From Margaritispora aquatica (lineage: Eukaryota; Ascomycota; Leotiomycetes; Helotiales; Discinellaceae), in contig VJWN01000025.1 in the NCBI GenBank assembly GCA_007644065.1, positions 195,927 to 259,926 of the forward strand: a stretch of 64,000 nt of DNA, given 5' to 3'. Shown here one piece after another: positions 11,044 to 26,196 of this stretch (position 1 is its first letter; each line of letters starts with the position of its first letter). A model generated the notes under the pieces. That model did no database searches, had not been told where the DNA came from, and saw nothing but the letters and a program-made list of their open reading frames with translations. The translations under genes were made by a program, and so were the position numbers.

Positions 11044-12471
11044 ATGTTCCAAGCAATTTTCAACGTCATCATTGTCGTCCTTGCTGCCTGCAGCTTGGTT
11101 CAGGGTGCTGCTATTGATAGAACAGCTATCAATTCCACCTCTGTCATTGGGCCTCGTTCTTCTTGGGGAGGTGGATTCAAGAACGTCGCCTACTATGCCG
11201 ATTGGTAGGTCTGCTTGCTTCTCGTACTCGAACAGTACTCTGACACACATGCAGGGAGGCCAGCTGGTTCAAGCCACGTGATTTACCCATCAACCAGCTC
11301 ACCCATATTCTTCACGCTTTTACTCTGGTTAGCGAGAATGGAAATCTGTAAGACATTCACTACTTCCTTGAAACCTAGTGCATGTCTAACAGCTGCAGCC
11401 AACCGCTTGACGCTTGGTTCAACACCCAGATGCCAATTGAATCAGAGGATAACTGGGAACGTCAGAGCCAAGGCTTCGCCCAAGGCGTCATGGGTTCCCT
11501 GTTCAAGCTCAAGCAGGAGAACAGAAATTTGAAGACCATCCTCTCGATCGGAGGATACAACAATTCTCCAAACTTTAAGAATTTTGCATATTCTTGGGAT
11601 GGACGTCGTCGTTTCATTGACGATGCCATCAACATGATGGCCGAGTACGGCATGGATGGCATTGACATCGATTGGGAGTACCCATCGAACTGGGCTGAGG
11701 GACAAGCCATGGCTGCTTTGTTCAGAGAGCTCCGCAGCTCGCTGGACTGGTACAGCAACGAGAATGCCAACGGCTACCATTTTGAGCTCACAGGTGCTTT
11801 TGGTGTCGGTCCATCCGGTTACTCCTACCTTGACTTTGGTGTTTTGGATCAAGCTCTCGATGCTTGGCACTTGAGTGAGTAACTCTTGTCACTTACAAAG
11901 AAGGAAGCTAATCTTCATCGCAGTGACCTATGACTTCATGGGAAACTGGTCACCAACTGCCGGCCACCATGCCAACCTGAGGGGTACTAATCCATCAAGC
12001 ACAGTTTTCAACATTGACCAGGCTGTTGATACGTATCTCGGCCACAAAGTCCCAGCAGAGAAGCTCATCCTCGGCATCCCAGTCTACGGCCAAGCCTTCA
12101 AGGACACCAACGGCCTCGGACAGTGGAAAAGCTCGGGTCAGGGCGGCGGCGCTGGATACCTCTATAAGGACCTTCCACACCCGGGCGCCACCATGCTTTG
12201 GGACGATGAAGCTGGTGCCGCGTACAGTTACGATGCCGGCGCTCGCGAGCTCGTCAGCTTCGATACTCCGGATGTTGTGAGAGCCAAGGCCCAGTTCCTG
12301 AAGGAGCGGAATATGGGTGGCTCGATGTTTTGGCTGCTCAGCGGTGATAAAGGTGGCGAGGAGAGCTTGGGCAAGGCGATGGCTGATTCTCTGGGTTGGC
12401 AATGGAATCGCAAGGACAATAACCTCTGCTATCGCAGAAGCAAGTATCCTAACATCAATAGTCATTGCTAG
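11044..12471 (+). CDS. Secreted GH18 endochitinase
   Basis: Four exons: 11044-11204, 11255-11347, 11399-11874, 11924-12471; phases agree and give 425 residues. It hydrolyses beta-1,4-N-acetylglucosamine polymers (chitin), in the cell wall or outside. Residues 1-about 20 are a signal peptide. The family signature D-G-I-D-I-D-W-E (catalytic Glu last) is encoded near 11657-11680, preceded by the S-I-G-G beta-strand motif (near 11548); a M-T-Y-D-F-M-G motif spans intron 3 and supports that splice. No chitin-binding or GPI signal is seen, so this is a single-domain fungal class V chitinase of the Ech42/CTS1 type. Intron 2 has two acceptors six bases apart (after 11392 or 11398) that would add or drop two residues. 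It is flanked by non-coding DNA and followed on the same strand by the P450 gene. Confidence 0.92.
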
Positions 12472-13731
12472 ATGTTTGTAGATTCATCTGTATATAGTAT
12501 GTAAAGGGAGTTCTTTGGGATTATATAATCAACAATTGTTCTACATTTCGTCTTGCTTTGTGTTCGGGTACTTTAGTGACATCGTTACTAATCATGTGAT
12601 TAAACTGGCTAAGGCCATGTGATTGGATCGCTACATGACAGAAGGTAGCTCACTACCTACTTTACCTACCTGGTTACTCTTATCTGGTCACTCTCCGGCT
12701 TCTATGTCAAACATTTCCATCCCCAACCATATTTTTGAATGCCATCCAGTTTCTATCATGTGCTCATCCTATAACAATCGCGTGGATCCTCTTTCCGTAA
12801 CTTAAGGCAATTGAAGGAATTTGAAGTTAATTCAAGCAGGTAATCAAATGCTTCAAAAAGTAGATGAAGGTAAGTGAAGCTTTATTCAACACATTCTCCC
12901 TTCACCAATCGATTATATTGCACTCATTCTCTTGTTTCCATTCTGAAGTATAACCTAAAACTGTCCAGTACGAAGTGATTACGTGCTTCTCATGCATGAG
13001 TAATCAACATGCCGTGCCCAACCCCACATCTGAGGTGGCAAGTTGCAGCCACATAGACGCGAGCCGCCTAAGCGAGAGGTAACCAAGAATACCTTCCTCC
13101 AATTGAAGATATACTCCGGCCCTCTTCTCCCTTTGACCATTACTAAAGGAGGTTAGTATCATTTTCCTCGGTTCAGAGGCCAAACTTTATATGTACCGCT
13201 GTCTTCCGGAGTAGGTATGGCACGCACGGCATCGGATACCTATCCACGGAATTCGCGTGCTAAAGGCGGTGCTATTTTGATCTTTTGATCCTGATGGTAC
13301 TAGATGGGTAGCTCAGTCTCAAGATATGCAGACATCTTACGTGTTGCTACAGTGCGAAGAAACGCATCCTCTGATGTCATGGAAGCTTGTATGGCATTGA
13401 GAGCTTCAGATCTTGAGCTTCATTTGCTTGCGAGCTTAGCAGAGATGCAACAATTAGACACTATTGCATGGAGCTATGAGCAGCTATGGGCAACTCTACT
13501 TTCATGCTCTTGGAGTTCGGTGGTCTGAGATGGAGTAGATCTTACAGTATGGGGCAACAGTTGCCCCACGTCTTTCTTGTGATACCGTTAAGCTTTTGTG
13601 GAAAAGCGGCAGAGGAAATGGTATATTAATTTTGTAGTCCTCCCTCATCGTTTGTAACCCAACTTTCACTCTTTCATTGAGTGTGTATTAGCTAGACTAT
13701 CAATACCTTCATTCAAAAGACTTAGTACACG
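12472..13731. other. Intergenic between chitinase and P450
   Basis: About 1.26 kb. It holds a 74-codon open frame at 13304-13528 that I cannot assign, and the 19-bp palindrome at 13550-13568. The rest probably covers the chitinase 3' UTR and the P450 promoter. Confidence 0.5.
13550..13568. promoter_or_regulatory. Perfect 9-bp inverted repeat TGGGGCAACAGTTGCCCCA
   Basis: Two perfectly complementary 9-bp arms around a single central A, 163 bases upstream of the P450-reductase start codon. GC-rich arms in otherwise mixed sequence suggest a binding site for a dimeric regulator, or a hairpin in the 5' UTR. Function is inferred from position only. Confidence 0.5.
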
Positions 13732-16700
13732 ATGACAACCCCAATTCCTGGTCCAACGGCTCTACCTATCATAGGTAACCTACGCGATATCGATCCGGAG
13801 GTTTCAATTATCAGTCAAATGCGACTAGCAGACACCTATGGTACGTGCCACCTCTATGACATCGTTAAGAACCACTAAATGCCAAACACTGACTACTTCC
13901 AAAGGTGAGATCTACAAACTCTACCTAGGTGGTGAATGGCAATACTTCATCTCTACTCACGCCTTGTACAACGAAATCTGTGATGAGAAGCGATTTCAGA
14001 AAGTCGTAGCCGCGAGTTTGCTAGAAGTGAGAAACGGCCTTGGGGATGGCTTGTTTACAGCTCACAGGGGTGAGCACAATTGGGAAGTTGCTCATCGAAC
14101 TTTGATGCCAGGTATTTTTCAGCTCATAACAGTAAAATCTGATTTCTGATGGCGGAAACAGCTTTTGGACCTCTCGCTATTCATGGGATGTTTGATGAAA
14201 TGCATGATATTGCTACTCAATTGGTTGCGAAGTGGGCGAGATTTGGACCGAAGGAGAAAATTCGTGTCACGGACGACTTTACAAGACTCACTTTGGATTC
14301 GATTGCTCTGTAGGTGATTCGTGTCGTGAGAATTGCCAAAGACCTAACTCATGTGTATGCAGATGTGCTATGGGAACTCGCTTCAACAGTTTCTACCATG
14401 TAAGTTGATAAATCTGATGACTTTGGCTCTCTAAATCCTCGGATCATACAAATGTATCTCAGAGAACCCTTCAGATATCATTTTTTGTCTTATCTGTGAA
14501 AATTAAAATGATCCTATGACCTTCCATGCCACGTTCGTTGATATAGACTGACAGCACGCAGGAAGAATTGCATCCGTTCGTCATCGCAATGAATGACTTC
14601 CTTGCCGAATCAGGTGAAAGGTACAAAAGACCATCATTGGCCAATTACTTCATGAGATCCGCACAACAGAAGTATGATAGCGATATCAATCTGCTCCGAA
14701 GCACAGCGGCCGAACTCTTGGCGGAAAGACGAGCAAATCCGACTGACAAGAAGGATCTACTCAATGCCATGATTAACGGAAGAGACCCCAAGACAGGGGA
14801 GAGTTTGACGGATGAGTGTATCATGAGCAACATGGTCACATTCCTGGTTGCCGGTAAGGCCATACGCCGCAATTGAGGTATAAATCGTAAGCTGATATTC
14901 TAGGCCACGAAACCACAAGCGGTCTACTCTCATTCCTCTTCTTGAATCTGGTCAAGAACCCCGCAACGTATCAAGCCGCACAGCGCGAAGTCGATGAAGT
15001 GATCGGCCGTGGTCCGATAACAGTAGAACACATGTCCAAGCTGCCCTACCTAGAGTCTTGCATGCGCGAAACTCTACGTCTCACTCCCACTGCACCTAAG
15101 CCGACCATGGGTCCTCTCAGCGACGGTCCAGAAACAGTAACCATTGGCAACGGCAAGTACGCCATCCCAAGAGGCACGATTATTCACTCTATTATCCCCA
15201 AAATCCATCGTGATCCAGCCATCTACGATGATGTGGAGACTTTCAACCCGGATCGGATGTCCGATGAGAACTTCAAGAAATTGCCCCCAAATGCTTGGAA
15301 GCCGTTTGGGAATGGCATGAGAGGCTGTATTGGACGGCCATTTGCGTGGCAGGAGGGTATTCTGGCGGCGGCGATGCTGCTTCAAACTTTTAACTTCAGG
15401 ATGGATGATCCTGGCTATTCGATGAAGCTCAAGCAGACTCTGACTATCAAGCCCAAGGACTTTTACTTGCATGCCACTCTCAGGGATCACATCGATGTTG
15501 TACACCTCGAGAAGATCTTGCACATCGATCCTTCGGGTATCGACAAGTCTGCTCATAAGCCTGAAGCGAAGAAGCAACAGGTCAGTGCGGATGGTAAGTC
15601 GGAGAAAGGGATGAGCATCTTCTATGGTTCGAATGCCGGCACCTGTGAGTCATTAGCCCAATCTCTGGCTAGAGTTGCGTCTGGTCGTGGTTACAAGGTC
15701 CATGTCGACCCTCTTGATTCGACGGTGGACAAGATACCCAAGGATCAGCTTGTCATTTTGATTTCCTCCAGCTACGAAGGTCAACCTCCAGATAATGCGG
15801 CCCACTTTGTTGAATGGATCCAAGGATTAAACGACAAGAATGAACTCAAGGGTGTCAAATTTGCCACATATGGTTGTGGTAATCGTAAGTTAGCCAGTAT
15901 CTCTTTCAGCAATAGTCTAACACGCATCAGATGACTGGGTATCGACATTTCACCGCATCCCTAAATTGCTTGATGAATGCTTCGAGAAGAACGGCGCCAC
16001 TAGAATTACAGACATGGGCCTCGGCGATGTAGCAGAAGGCGACATCTTTGAACATTTTGACAAATGGCAAGATGACAAGCTCTGGGCCGCCCTCGGCAGC
16101 GACGCTGAGCCACACGAGCAAGCAAGTCTAGAAATCGAGATTGACACTGACTCTCGACGCTCGCGACTTCGCCAAGAGGTTAAGGAGGCTGTTGTGGTCA
16201 GCAACGAATTGCTCACTGCTCCCGGAGAGCCGGAGAAGAGACACATTGTGCTCGAGCTACCGACAGGCATGGAGTATAATGCTGGCGATTACCTTGCTGT
16301 GCTTCCGATGAACAACACGAAGATCATTAGGCGAGTCTTAAAGTGGGCCGGCTTGCCGTGGGATACTATGCTCACTATTAAGCCTGGAGAGAATACGACT
16401 TTGCCAACTGGTCACCCTATTTCTCTCATGGACATCCTAGCCGCATACGTAGAGTTATCTCAGCCTGCAACTCGCAAGGTCAAATTCAATTGGCCCATCT
16501 TCATTAAAACTTGCTAACAGTATTTCCAGAACGTAGCGCGCATCGCCGCCAGTGCAACAGACGAAAAAGTCCGAAGCCAAATCCTGGCCCTCGCTGGCGA
16601 CAACTACGAGAAAGAGATCCTGATGAAGCGGCGCTCTCCCCTCGACATCCTCGAAGAATACCCAGACGCCAAGCTCCCACTCTCAGAGTATCTCGCCATG

Positions 16701-17462
16701 CTCCCACCAATGCGCATACGACAATACTCCATCTCGTCCACGCCGCTCGACAAGCCCAACATCGCGACCATCACGTGGGCCGTGCTCGACACACCTGCCT
16801 ACTCCTCTCCCAGTAGTGCAACGAATGGGACATCCAACGGCACCGCGAGCAACGGTAATACCGTGGAAGAGAAGCGCTTCTACGGCGTAGCGAGCAACTA
16901 CCTCTCTCATGTCGAAGCAGGCGATCGTATCCACGTCGCTGTCAAGCCTGCGCATGGGAAATTCCATCCTCCTGAGGACGTGGAGAATACACCCGTCCTT
17001 ATGTTCTGTGCTGGCACTGGCCTTGCGCCGTTCAGAGGCTTCGTGCAAGAGCGCGCTATTCAGATTGCAGGGGGACGCAAGCTTGCCCCCGCCTACTTAT
17101 TCATTGGCTGCAAGCATCCTGACCGTGACTTACTGTTCGCTTCTGAGCTCAAGAAGTGGGAGAATGATGGCGCGGTTAGGCTGTATTATGCTTTCTCTGA
17201 AGCGAGCGTGCAGAGCAAGGGTGCCAAGTATGTGCAGGATAGATTGTGGGAAGAGAGAGACGAGGCAAGAGATGCATTTAAGAAGGGTGCGAGATTGTTT
17301 GTTTGTGGCAGCTCGAACGTGGGTGAGGGCGTTGCAGATGTGACAAAGAAGATTTATATTGAGGGCATGGGCAAGAAAGGGGAGAAGGTGAGCGAGGACC
17401 AAGCGAAGGAGTGGTTTGCGGGAATAAAGAGTGACCGCTTTGCGAGCGATGTCTTTGCTTGA
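13732..17462 (+). CDS. Self-sufficient cytochrome P450-reductase fusion (CYP505 / P450foxy type)
   Basis: Eight exons: 13732-13840, 13905-14111, 14162-14309, 14363-14399, 14562-14853, 14904-15884, 15931-16478, 16530-17462; phases agree, 1084 residues. The N-terminal half is a P450: proline-rich start (P-G-P-T), I-helix A-G-H-E-T-T, E-x-x-R as E-T-L-R, and the haem-thiolate loop [10 protein letters not shown] (near 15308). A linker leads to a flavodoxin FMN domain (Y-G-S-N-A-G-T near 15623), then FAD and NADPH domains ([16 protein letters not shown]). Known members (fungal P450foxy, bacterial BM3) hydroxylate fatty acids subterminally using NADPH with no partner. No N-terminal membrane anchor, as expected for a soluble enzyme. 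Intron 4 is long (162 nt). The last acceptor could also be nine bases upstream (16521), adding three residues in frame. Confidence 0.95.
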
Positions 17463-17895
17463 TTGAAAGCTCTACTTGCTTGACAGGAATATCTTGATGT
17501 ATCAGATTGTGAACGGTTTTGGATTTGCCATTGATGGTATCATAATGAAAATTTGACGTGCCAAGATTGAAAATTTAATTGTGATGAATCAACCAGCGAC
17601 GCTCATTAACTAAAACAATTATGGTTGTATTCATCACCTAATGACAGTGAACACAAAGAGCAAATTGATCATAAGAGAGCAAAATCCAAAAGGAGTGAAA
17701 TTTGATGGGCTTGCGTAGCAGATGGCTCAACATAATGATAAGGGTCGGGCGGGAAACCCAGCATTACCTGTGCCTAGGACCCACGCACATACTCCAAATA
17801 TACTCCAAAACACTTGCCATGATTTCAAGTTCAAAGAATGATAATGGATAAAGGTTACTAATATTCAGGGACATTGCCTAATATATTCATCACTC
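17463..17895. other. Convergent 3' intergenic region
   Basis: 433 bases between two genes that end towards each other (P450 plus, GPI16 minus). AT-rich, presumably two 3' UTRs. No other feature seen. Confidence 0.5.
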
Positions 17896-19702
17896 CTATT
17901 CCGTCTTCGCTACCTTCGGTACGCCCTTTGCCTTCCTAAATCTCTGTAGCAGCTGCTGTAGAAATGCCAAAGCCTTTAGCCTGACACTCCTAACATCCCA
18001 CTTATCCGCCTCATCCACTCCCACAAACCTCCTGACTAGCAAGTTGAACACGAATCCAAAACTCAACGCCATGACCGTGCTCGTCAATATGATGACATTA
18101 TACGGCATCGAGAAATCAGGCGTGGGCAACGGCAGCAAAAGACTCGTTGTTCTGATACTCTCTCCACTCGCGAGCGTGATGACTGCCGGTGGGATATCAA
18201 AGCCTCGGTTGGCATCTGGTGGGTATTCCGTGTATCTCAGAATTGCTTTCTCGAAATCATAGGTGAGGATTAGTGAAGAGTTGGCAGGAACCAAGATGCG
18301 AATCTCGAGTTGTGTACCGCGTTTCCGGTCGAGTGCTGGTCGGTAGTACATCTCCTGGATGGCTTTTTTGCCATCTTTGCCATTAATCTTGGCTTTTAGT
18401 GTATGCAGGTAGAGTTTCATGAACCACGGGAGTGATTCCATATAAACAAATTCCACTGACTCTGTTAATGAAGGATTGGTGAGTATAGCTTGTACGCCGC
18501 CACGTTCTTGGCCATAGCCAATAAATGAACGCTCTGCGTATAGCGGTGGTTGAGCTAACGGAGCTTTCTCCGAAATATCTTGTGCAGGTAGAATCAACTC
18601 AAACTCAGAGGTTGGATCTAGTCCGAAGCAGCGCGTATAGCCTGCATCATCTTTATGCTCGTGCGCACCTTCGGATGCGTAGACGAGTCGAGAGTGTGGA
18701 ACGTTGATGCAAACTGGATCAATTCCATCTGATGCGAGTGGACACGTTCCTTTAAGCGAATGTCCAAAGATTTGGGACAAGCTCCATTCCTCTTCCTGTG
18801 ACGATGTATCAAGAGGATAGCATGTATCATGCGAATTATATAGCTTCGAAGTATCACACTTCAGCTCTTCTGACGGAATTGGTCGAGGGATTGGATTGTC
18901 TGTTGGGGTTAGCAAGGCATATCCGCCTCTTTCGTGTAAACATACCTCTTGGTCGTTTGGACCTTTGAATGTCCAGAACCATGTCAATAGTCTGAGTAAT
19001 CTGTAACTGACATACTCCATTCTCGCATACTGGCTTGACGTCGATACTCATACTCTGCCAACTGGCATCAAATAGCTTGTGTCCATCCAGCAAACTACTG
19101 ATGCCCGCCTTTCCCTTACAGGGCAATAATTTCAAGAACGGAGTTAAATTCTCTGTGCACACCACCTCTCTGGGCAAAGTTCCGTATAGCAAATGCAAGT
19201 CTTCCATGGTCCCATTTGCATGAGAACCGGATGGTTGGAACGACATGACTGGCCTTGTGGTCCTTGTACTATCAATGAAGTTCAAGGAGGCGCAAAACAG
19301 GCCTGACAGCGCATTCGTCAACGTCAACCATCTCTGATCTGCCTCTGCATCCGTAGGGGCTTCAACCCAAGCCCAAAGCTCAACACCCGTCCCTCCCTCT
19401 CGTTCACCTCCCCATGGTCTTGCGCCCCAGCTCTCTGCATCCCATCGCCCAAGACTGAAGCGAAGATGTAACTCCCTCGTATTTGCATGCTGCAATATCT
19501 GGCCTAGCGACCTTGGGAAGTATCTGAAATTCTGCTGTGAGAAAGATTCAAGCGTCGTATTCGACTGGAAGTTGAACGATGCAAGCAGTAAGCTTGGATG
19601 CAACGGCCTCAGAAGGAGTTGTTCATGGTAATCGGATGCAGTGCATAGCGAAATGAGGAACGCAAGGCTATGAAAGAGAGACTGAAATTGGAATTGACGC
19701 AT
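17896..19702 (-). CDS. GPI16: GPI transamidase subunit Gpi16 / PIG-T
   Basis: Two exons: 18946-19702 and 17896-18899, joined across a 46-nt intron (GTATGT..CTAACCCCAACAG), giving 586 residues, close to the yeast protein's length. It is a subunit of the ER-membrane complex that cuts the C-terminal signal of precursor proteins and attaches the GPI anchor; PIG-T/Gpi16 stabilises the catalytic Gpi8 subunit. Seen in sequence: N-terminal signal peptide (residues 1-about 22), a long lumenal domain with paired cysteines, and one C-terminal TM segment (hydrophobic stretch with M-A-L-S-F-G-F-V-F-N-L-L-V) followed by a short basic cytosolic tail, the expected type I topology. Divergent from LUC7 with only 201 bases between the start codons. 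The window also carries a probable client, the FAS1 protein at 40595. Confidence 0.92.
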
Positions 19703-19903
19703 GGCTACCTGCGCCGGAAATATGAAGGCTATCGAGTGTGCATTGGTGTTTATGGTGTAGTGAGGCTGAGTAGGGGGTGAATATCGCGAAGTACACGCCA
19801 GATTTGAGGATGCTTGACGCCAGCCTCGCGTCGAGATCTTTTTTGCCGCGCCTTGTCAACTCAACTTCAACACCACCATTTCGTAACACAACAATTCGCA
19901 ACG
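19703..19903. promoter_or_regulatory. Shared bidirectional promoter of GPI16 and LUC7
   Basis: The 201 bases separate the ATGs of two divergently transcribed housekeeping genes. No canonical TATA box is obvious. That it drives both genes is inferred from geometry. Confidence 0.5.
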
Positions 19904-20859
19904 ATGGCTGCAGAACAAAGGAAGCTGCTTGGTAAGCTGATACCCTATTGAAAACTATATTCAAAAGCTAATGTTATACAGAGCAGCTCATGGGAGCAGG
20001 TGCATCATCACATACCGCCCAACTTTCCATCACCGACCCCAAGGTATGCCGCTCATATCTCTGCGGTACCTGCCCTCATGATCTCTTCACAAACACCAAG
20101 CAAGATCTGGGTCCTTGTCCCAAGCAGCATCCTCAGGGTCTGAAGATTCAATACGATTCAACACCCGCAGACCAGAAGGCGAAATGGAACTTCGAGTACG
20201 ACTACATGCGTGACCTGCAGAAATACATTGACGACTGCAACCGACGGATTGACATCGCCCAGCGAAGATTAGAGAAGACCCCCGATGAGGTGCGGACGAC
20301 GAATCTACTGCTCAAGGCGATTGCAGATTACGCTTCTACGATTGAGGCTGGACTGGTCGAGATTCAAGTTCTAGGCGAGGAGAGCCAGGTCTCGAGGGCG
20401 TATGATGAGTTCTACAAGATCAGACAGGTCATGCAGATGAAAGCCGAGAAGGAGCGAGAGCTGAAGGCATTGAGTGATACAAGTGGACCTAGCGGACATC
20501 AGAAGCTTCAGGTGTGCGATGTATGTGGCGCGTACTTGTCACGGCTGGACAATGATCGCAGGCTTGCGGATCACTTTTACGGCAAGATGCATTTAGGTTA
20601 TGCGCAGATGCGGAAGACGTACGATGCGTTCCCGAAGGAGCTGAGGGGTAGGAGACCACAGCCTATGGCTGACGACGGTGGTGATAGCCCAGCTGGAGGA
20701 AGGGGTTTTGATGGTGGTTTCGGGGATGGTGGGTATGGTGGACGTGGGGGTGGTTATGGTGGGAGAGGCGGTGGTAGAGGCGGTGGTGGTGGATATAGAG
20801 GGGGTGGAGGCGGAGGTGGAGGAGGAGGCAGAGGTAGGGGGTTTCGTGGCAATTGGTAG
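19904..20859 (+). CDS. LUC7: U1 snRNP component Luc7 with a Gly-rich RGG tail
   Basis: Two exons: 19904-19931 (28 nt) and 19982-20859, 301 residues. LUC7 proteins belong to the U1 snRNP and help select 5' splice sites. N-terminal M-G-A-G-A-S region, then a CCCH finger (C-R-S-Y-L-C-G-x-C-P..C-P-K-Q-H), a helical middle domain, and a second finger (C-D-V-C-G..H-F-Y-G-K-x-H). After about residue 240 the usual RS/RE-rich tail is replaced by a glycine-arginine tail with RGG repeats, ending R-G-F-R-G-N-W. The 28-nt first exon is needed to reach the conserved M-A-A-E-Q-R-K-L-L-E-Q-L-M start. Divergent from GPI16. The assignment is firm; the tail composition is the odd feature. Confidence 0.93.
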
Positions 20860-21370
20860 GAGGACTTTCATTCATGGTAAGAGAAGCCAGGCTATTATGA
20901 AAAGTGCGGCGTTGGTGAGATTGCTATGGGCGGCGTTTAGGCGGATACCTCGAGCTTCGGGAGTGTAACATACTGTATGAATGAATCACAATAAGCCAAA
21001 AGACGAAGGGCTGTAAATGTTTGATCATTAGAAGACTGAATTACCATTGCCAGCAAGTACTTTGCACTGAGAGCTGGCAATTTCTTCCTAGGTGAGAAAT
21101 AGCTGGAATAAACATTCTTTCCTAGTCGTAAAATTGTTTCTTATTATGGATTACTAACTTTCTGGTGGCACTGGTGATCTTATCTGTTTTCCGAAGCTGA
21201 TCTCTCATCAATATTCCATACATAGCTACGTTGTTATTTTCGTTTGAAAAGAGAAGAGAGTTTTCAATTTTGGTCATACCCGCAGAAATTTCCCCTTACT
21301 AAAATACAATTTTGGATACGCCCATGATCATCAATCATTCATCCTTGCCATAAACACAATACAGTCCTCC
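20860..21370. other. Convergent 3' intergenic region
   Basis: 511 bases between the stop codons of LUC7 (plus) and the beta-galactosidase (minus). AT-rich second half, presumably 3' UTRs; nothing else seen. Confidence 0.5.
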
Positions 21371-24715
<3,345 letters not shown>

Positions 24716-26196
24716 GGTGTTGGTTTCGCTTGTTTTGGATAGTGACTTCGTAAGATTCACAAGCACAAAGCCGCTGTTCTCAACTTCGACGAATTCTGGA
24801 GTTGAGCACTCTTGTAGAACATCGGCCATGATATCCACTCTTGGGTTATGCCGGCGTTGGATCTGATTCCGGTGTTTTGCTATCCCCGGCTTCCCCAGCA
24901 GTGGGCTGAGGTGGATATTGAGAAAGTATAGAAAGTGGGGTCGTCCGGTGAAGATGGTGAAGTTGAAAGCCCCGTGATGCCTTGGTATTATTGTTTAACC
25001 AACCAGAGGAGGTGACCGTTGGAGCTTCGGGGAGCCTCGGCATAGACCCGCTAATGGGTGGCACGAGAATGCGAGTCATGACAAACGAGGACTTGGTATG
25101 ACATGACTTTTGTGATGTTATGGGCAATAGCTTCTGTTGTGCTCTACTTCGCCGCGTAATTCATTAGCTGGAGGGATCCTGGTGGCTACTTGACTTGAAT
25201 ATTCAGAGAGCACTAAAGAATTTCATAAGTTGTCACTCAACTTGACATTTGTCGAAGATTGAATATTAGCTGTGATGATGGACATGGAGAACTGCTTGAT
25301 GTAGTTAGACTGTCCGGCATTGTGAAAACAGCTACCCCACAATATCCCCGCGAAAAGTCTATGCCATGCCAACCTCCCTCGTGTCGAGGAACGCAAGCTT
25401 TACGCCAATAAATATTTGCAGCATCTCAACTGGTGCGCCTCCAAAAGAAAAAACCTCCAAGAAGGGATGATGTCGTTTTGTCTCAAAGCCGACGGCTTTG
25501 GCTTGTTGGCTGCAGGTAAGCGAGAACATCAGCAAGTGTTTCAGGCCCGACAACATCGCTTCTTTGTATCCCAAAATCATTTTCCTGTCCGTTCAGACAC
25601 ATACCGTAATTATTTTTCTCTTCATGTGAACCCCTTCATACTCCAAGGTTCTGACCCCAGTCCCCAGTTCTCAAATCTCCAACACAAACCCACTTGCGAA
25701 AGCACTCGACTGTCACTTGACAGCCTCCAACCTTGCTTTCGCACATGTTTTTCCCAAACATCAAACGATATCCCAGCCTGCTCATTGACACGAAGTCCAC
25801 TCGCGCCAAGGATCCGGTTCGGCCAACTTAAGCATCCAATCTCTTTCTCGAATTTGCGCCACATATAAGCTTGTTACCGCAAGAGCTCTTTTCCGTCAGT
25901 CACCGAGGATGAGGTCCAAAAGTACATGGAATCGCGGGTGTTCACGTAAAGACTAAAAACGCATGTATGCATGCGACGCTGTCAAGTAAATTCTTGGGTA
26001 GGAAAGTTCTCCGGGTACAGTGGAGATGGGGTGGTTCGAGTTTGGAGAAGAGGGGAAATGTTGGGGAGCATGGGATGGTCCATAATTTCTATAAGAGAAG
26101 ACGATCTGCATGCGTGTGCGAACAGCTTGGATATCATCACCTACACACGTTCTTCCTATTCGTAGCTTAGTGAGCTCAAGACTGAAGACTCTAACC
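24716..26196. promoter_or_regulatory. Divergent intergenic region between beta-galactosidase and sugar porter
   Basis: 1.48 kb separating the two start codons. Several CGG/CCG triplets cluster at 24851-24948 and 25016-25050 (including CGG-N7-CCG at 25038-25050), the half-site type used by Zn2Cys6 regulators, but I found no CGG-N11-CCG site of the Gal4/Lac9 type. A 150-codon open frame at 25416-25868 has no recognisable features and is not called. Co-regulation of the pair is inferred from geometry. Confidence 0.45.

Noticed and set aside
13304..13528. 74-codon frame before the P450 gene as a small gene
   Set aside because: Somewhat protein-like (Leu/Ala-rich) but no homologue recognised and no adjoining exon found; left as an unassigned open frame.
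25416..25868. 150-codon plus-strand frame between beta-galactosidase and the sugar porter
   Set aside because: No domain, signal or TM pattern, Ser/Phe/Gln-rich random-looking composition, and an 80-codon antisense frame covers part of the same bases.
24716..26196. Gal4/Lac9-type CGG-N11-CCG sites in the divergent promoter
   Set aside because: Checked by eye: the CGG/CCG pairs present have spacers of 7, 13, 14, 17 or more, none of 11.
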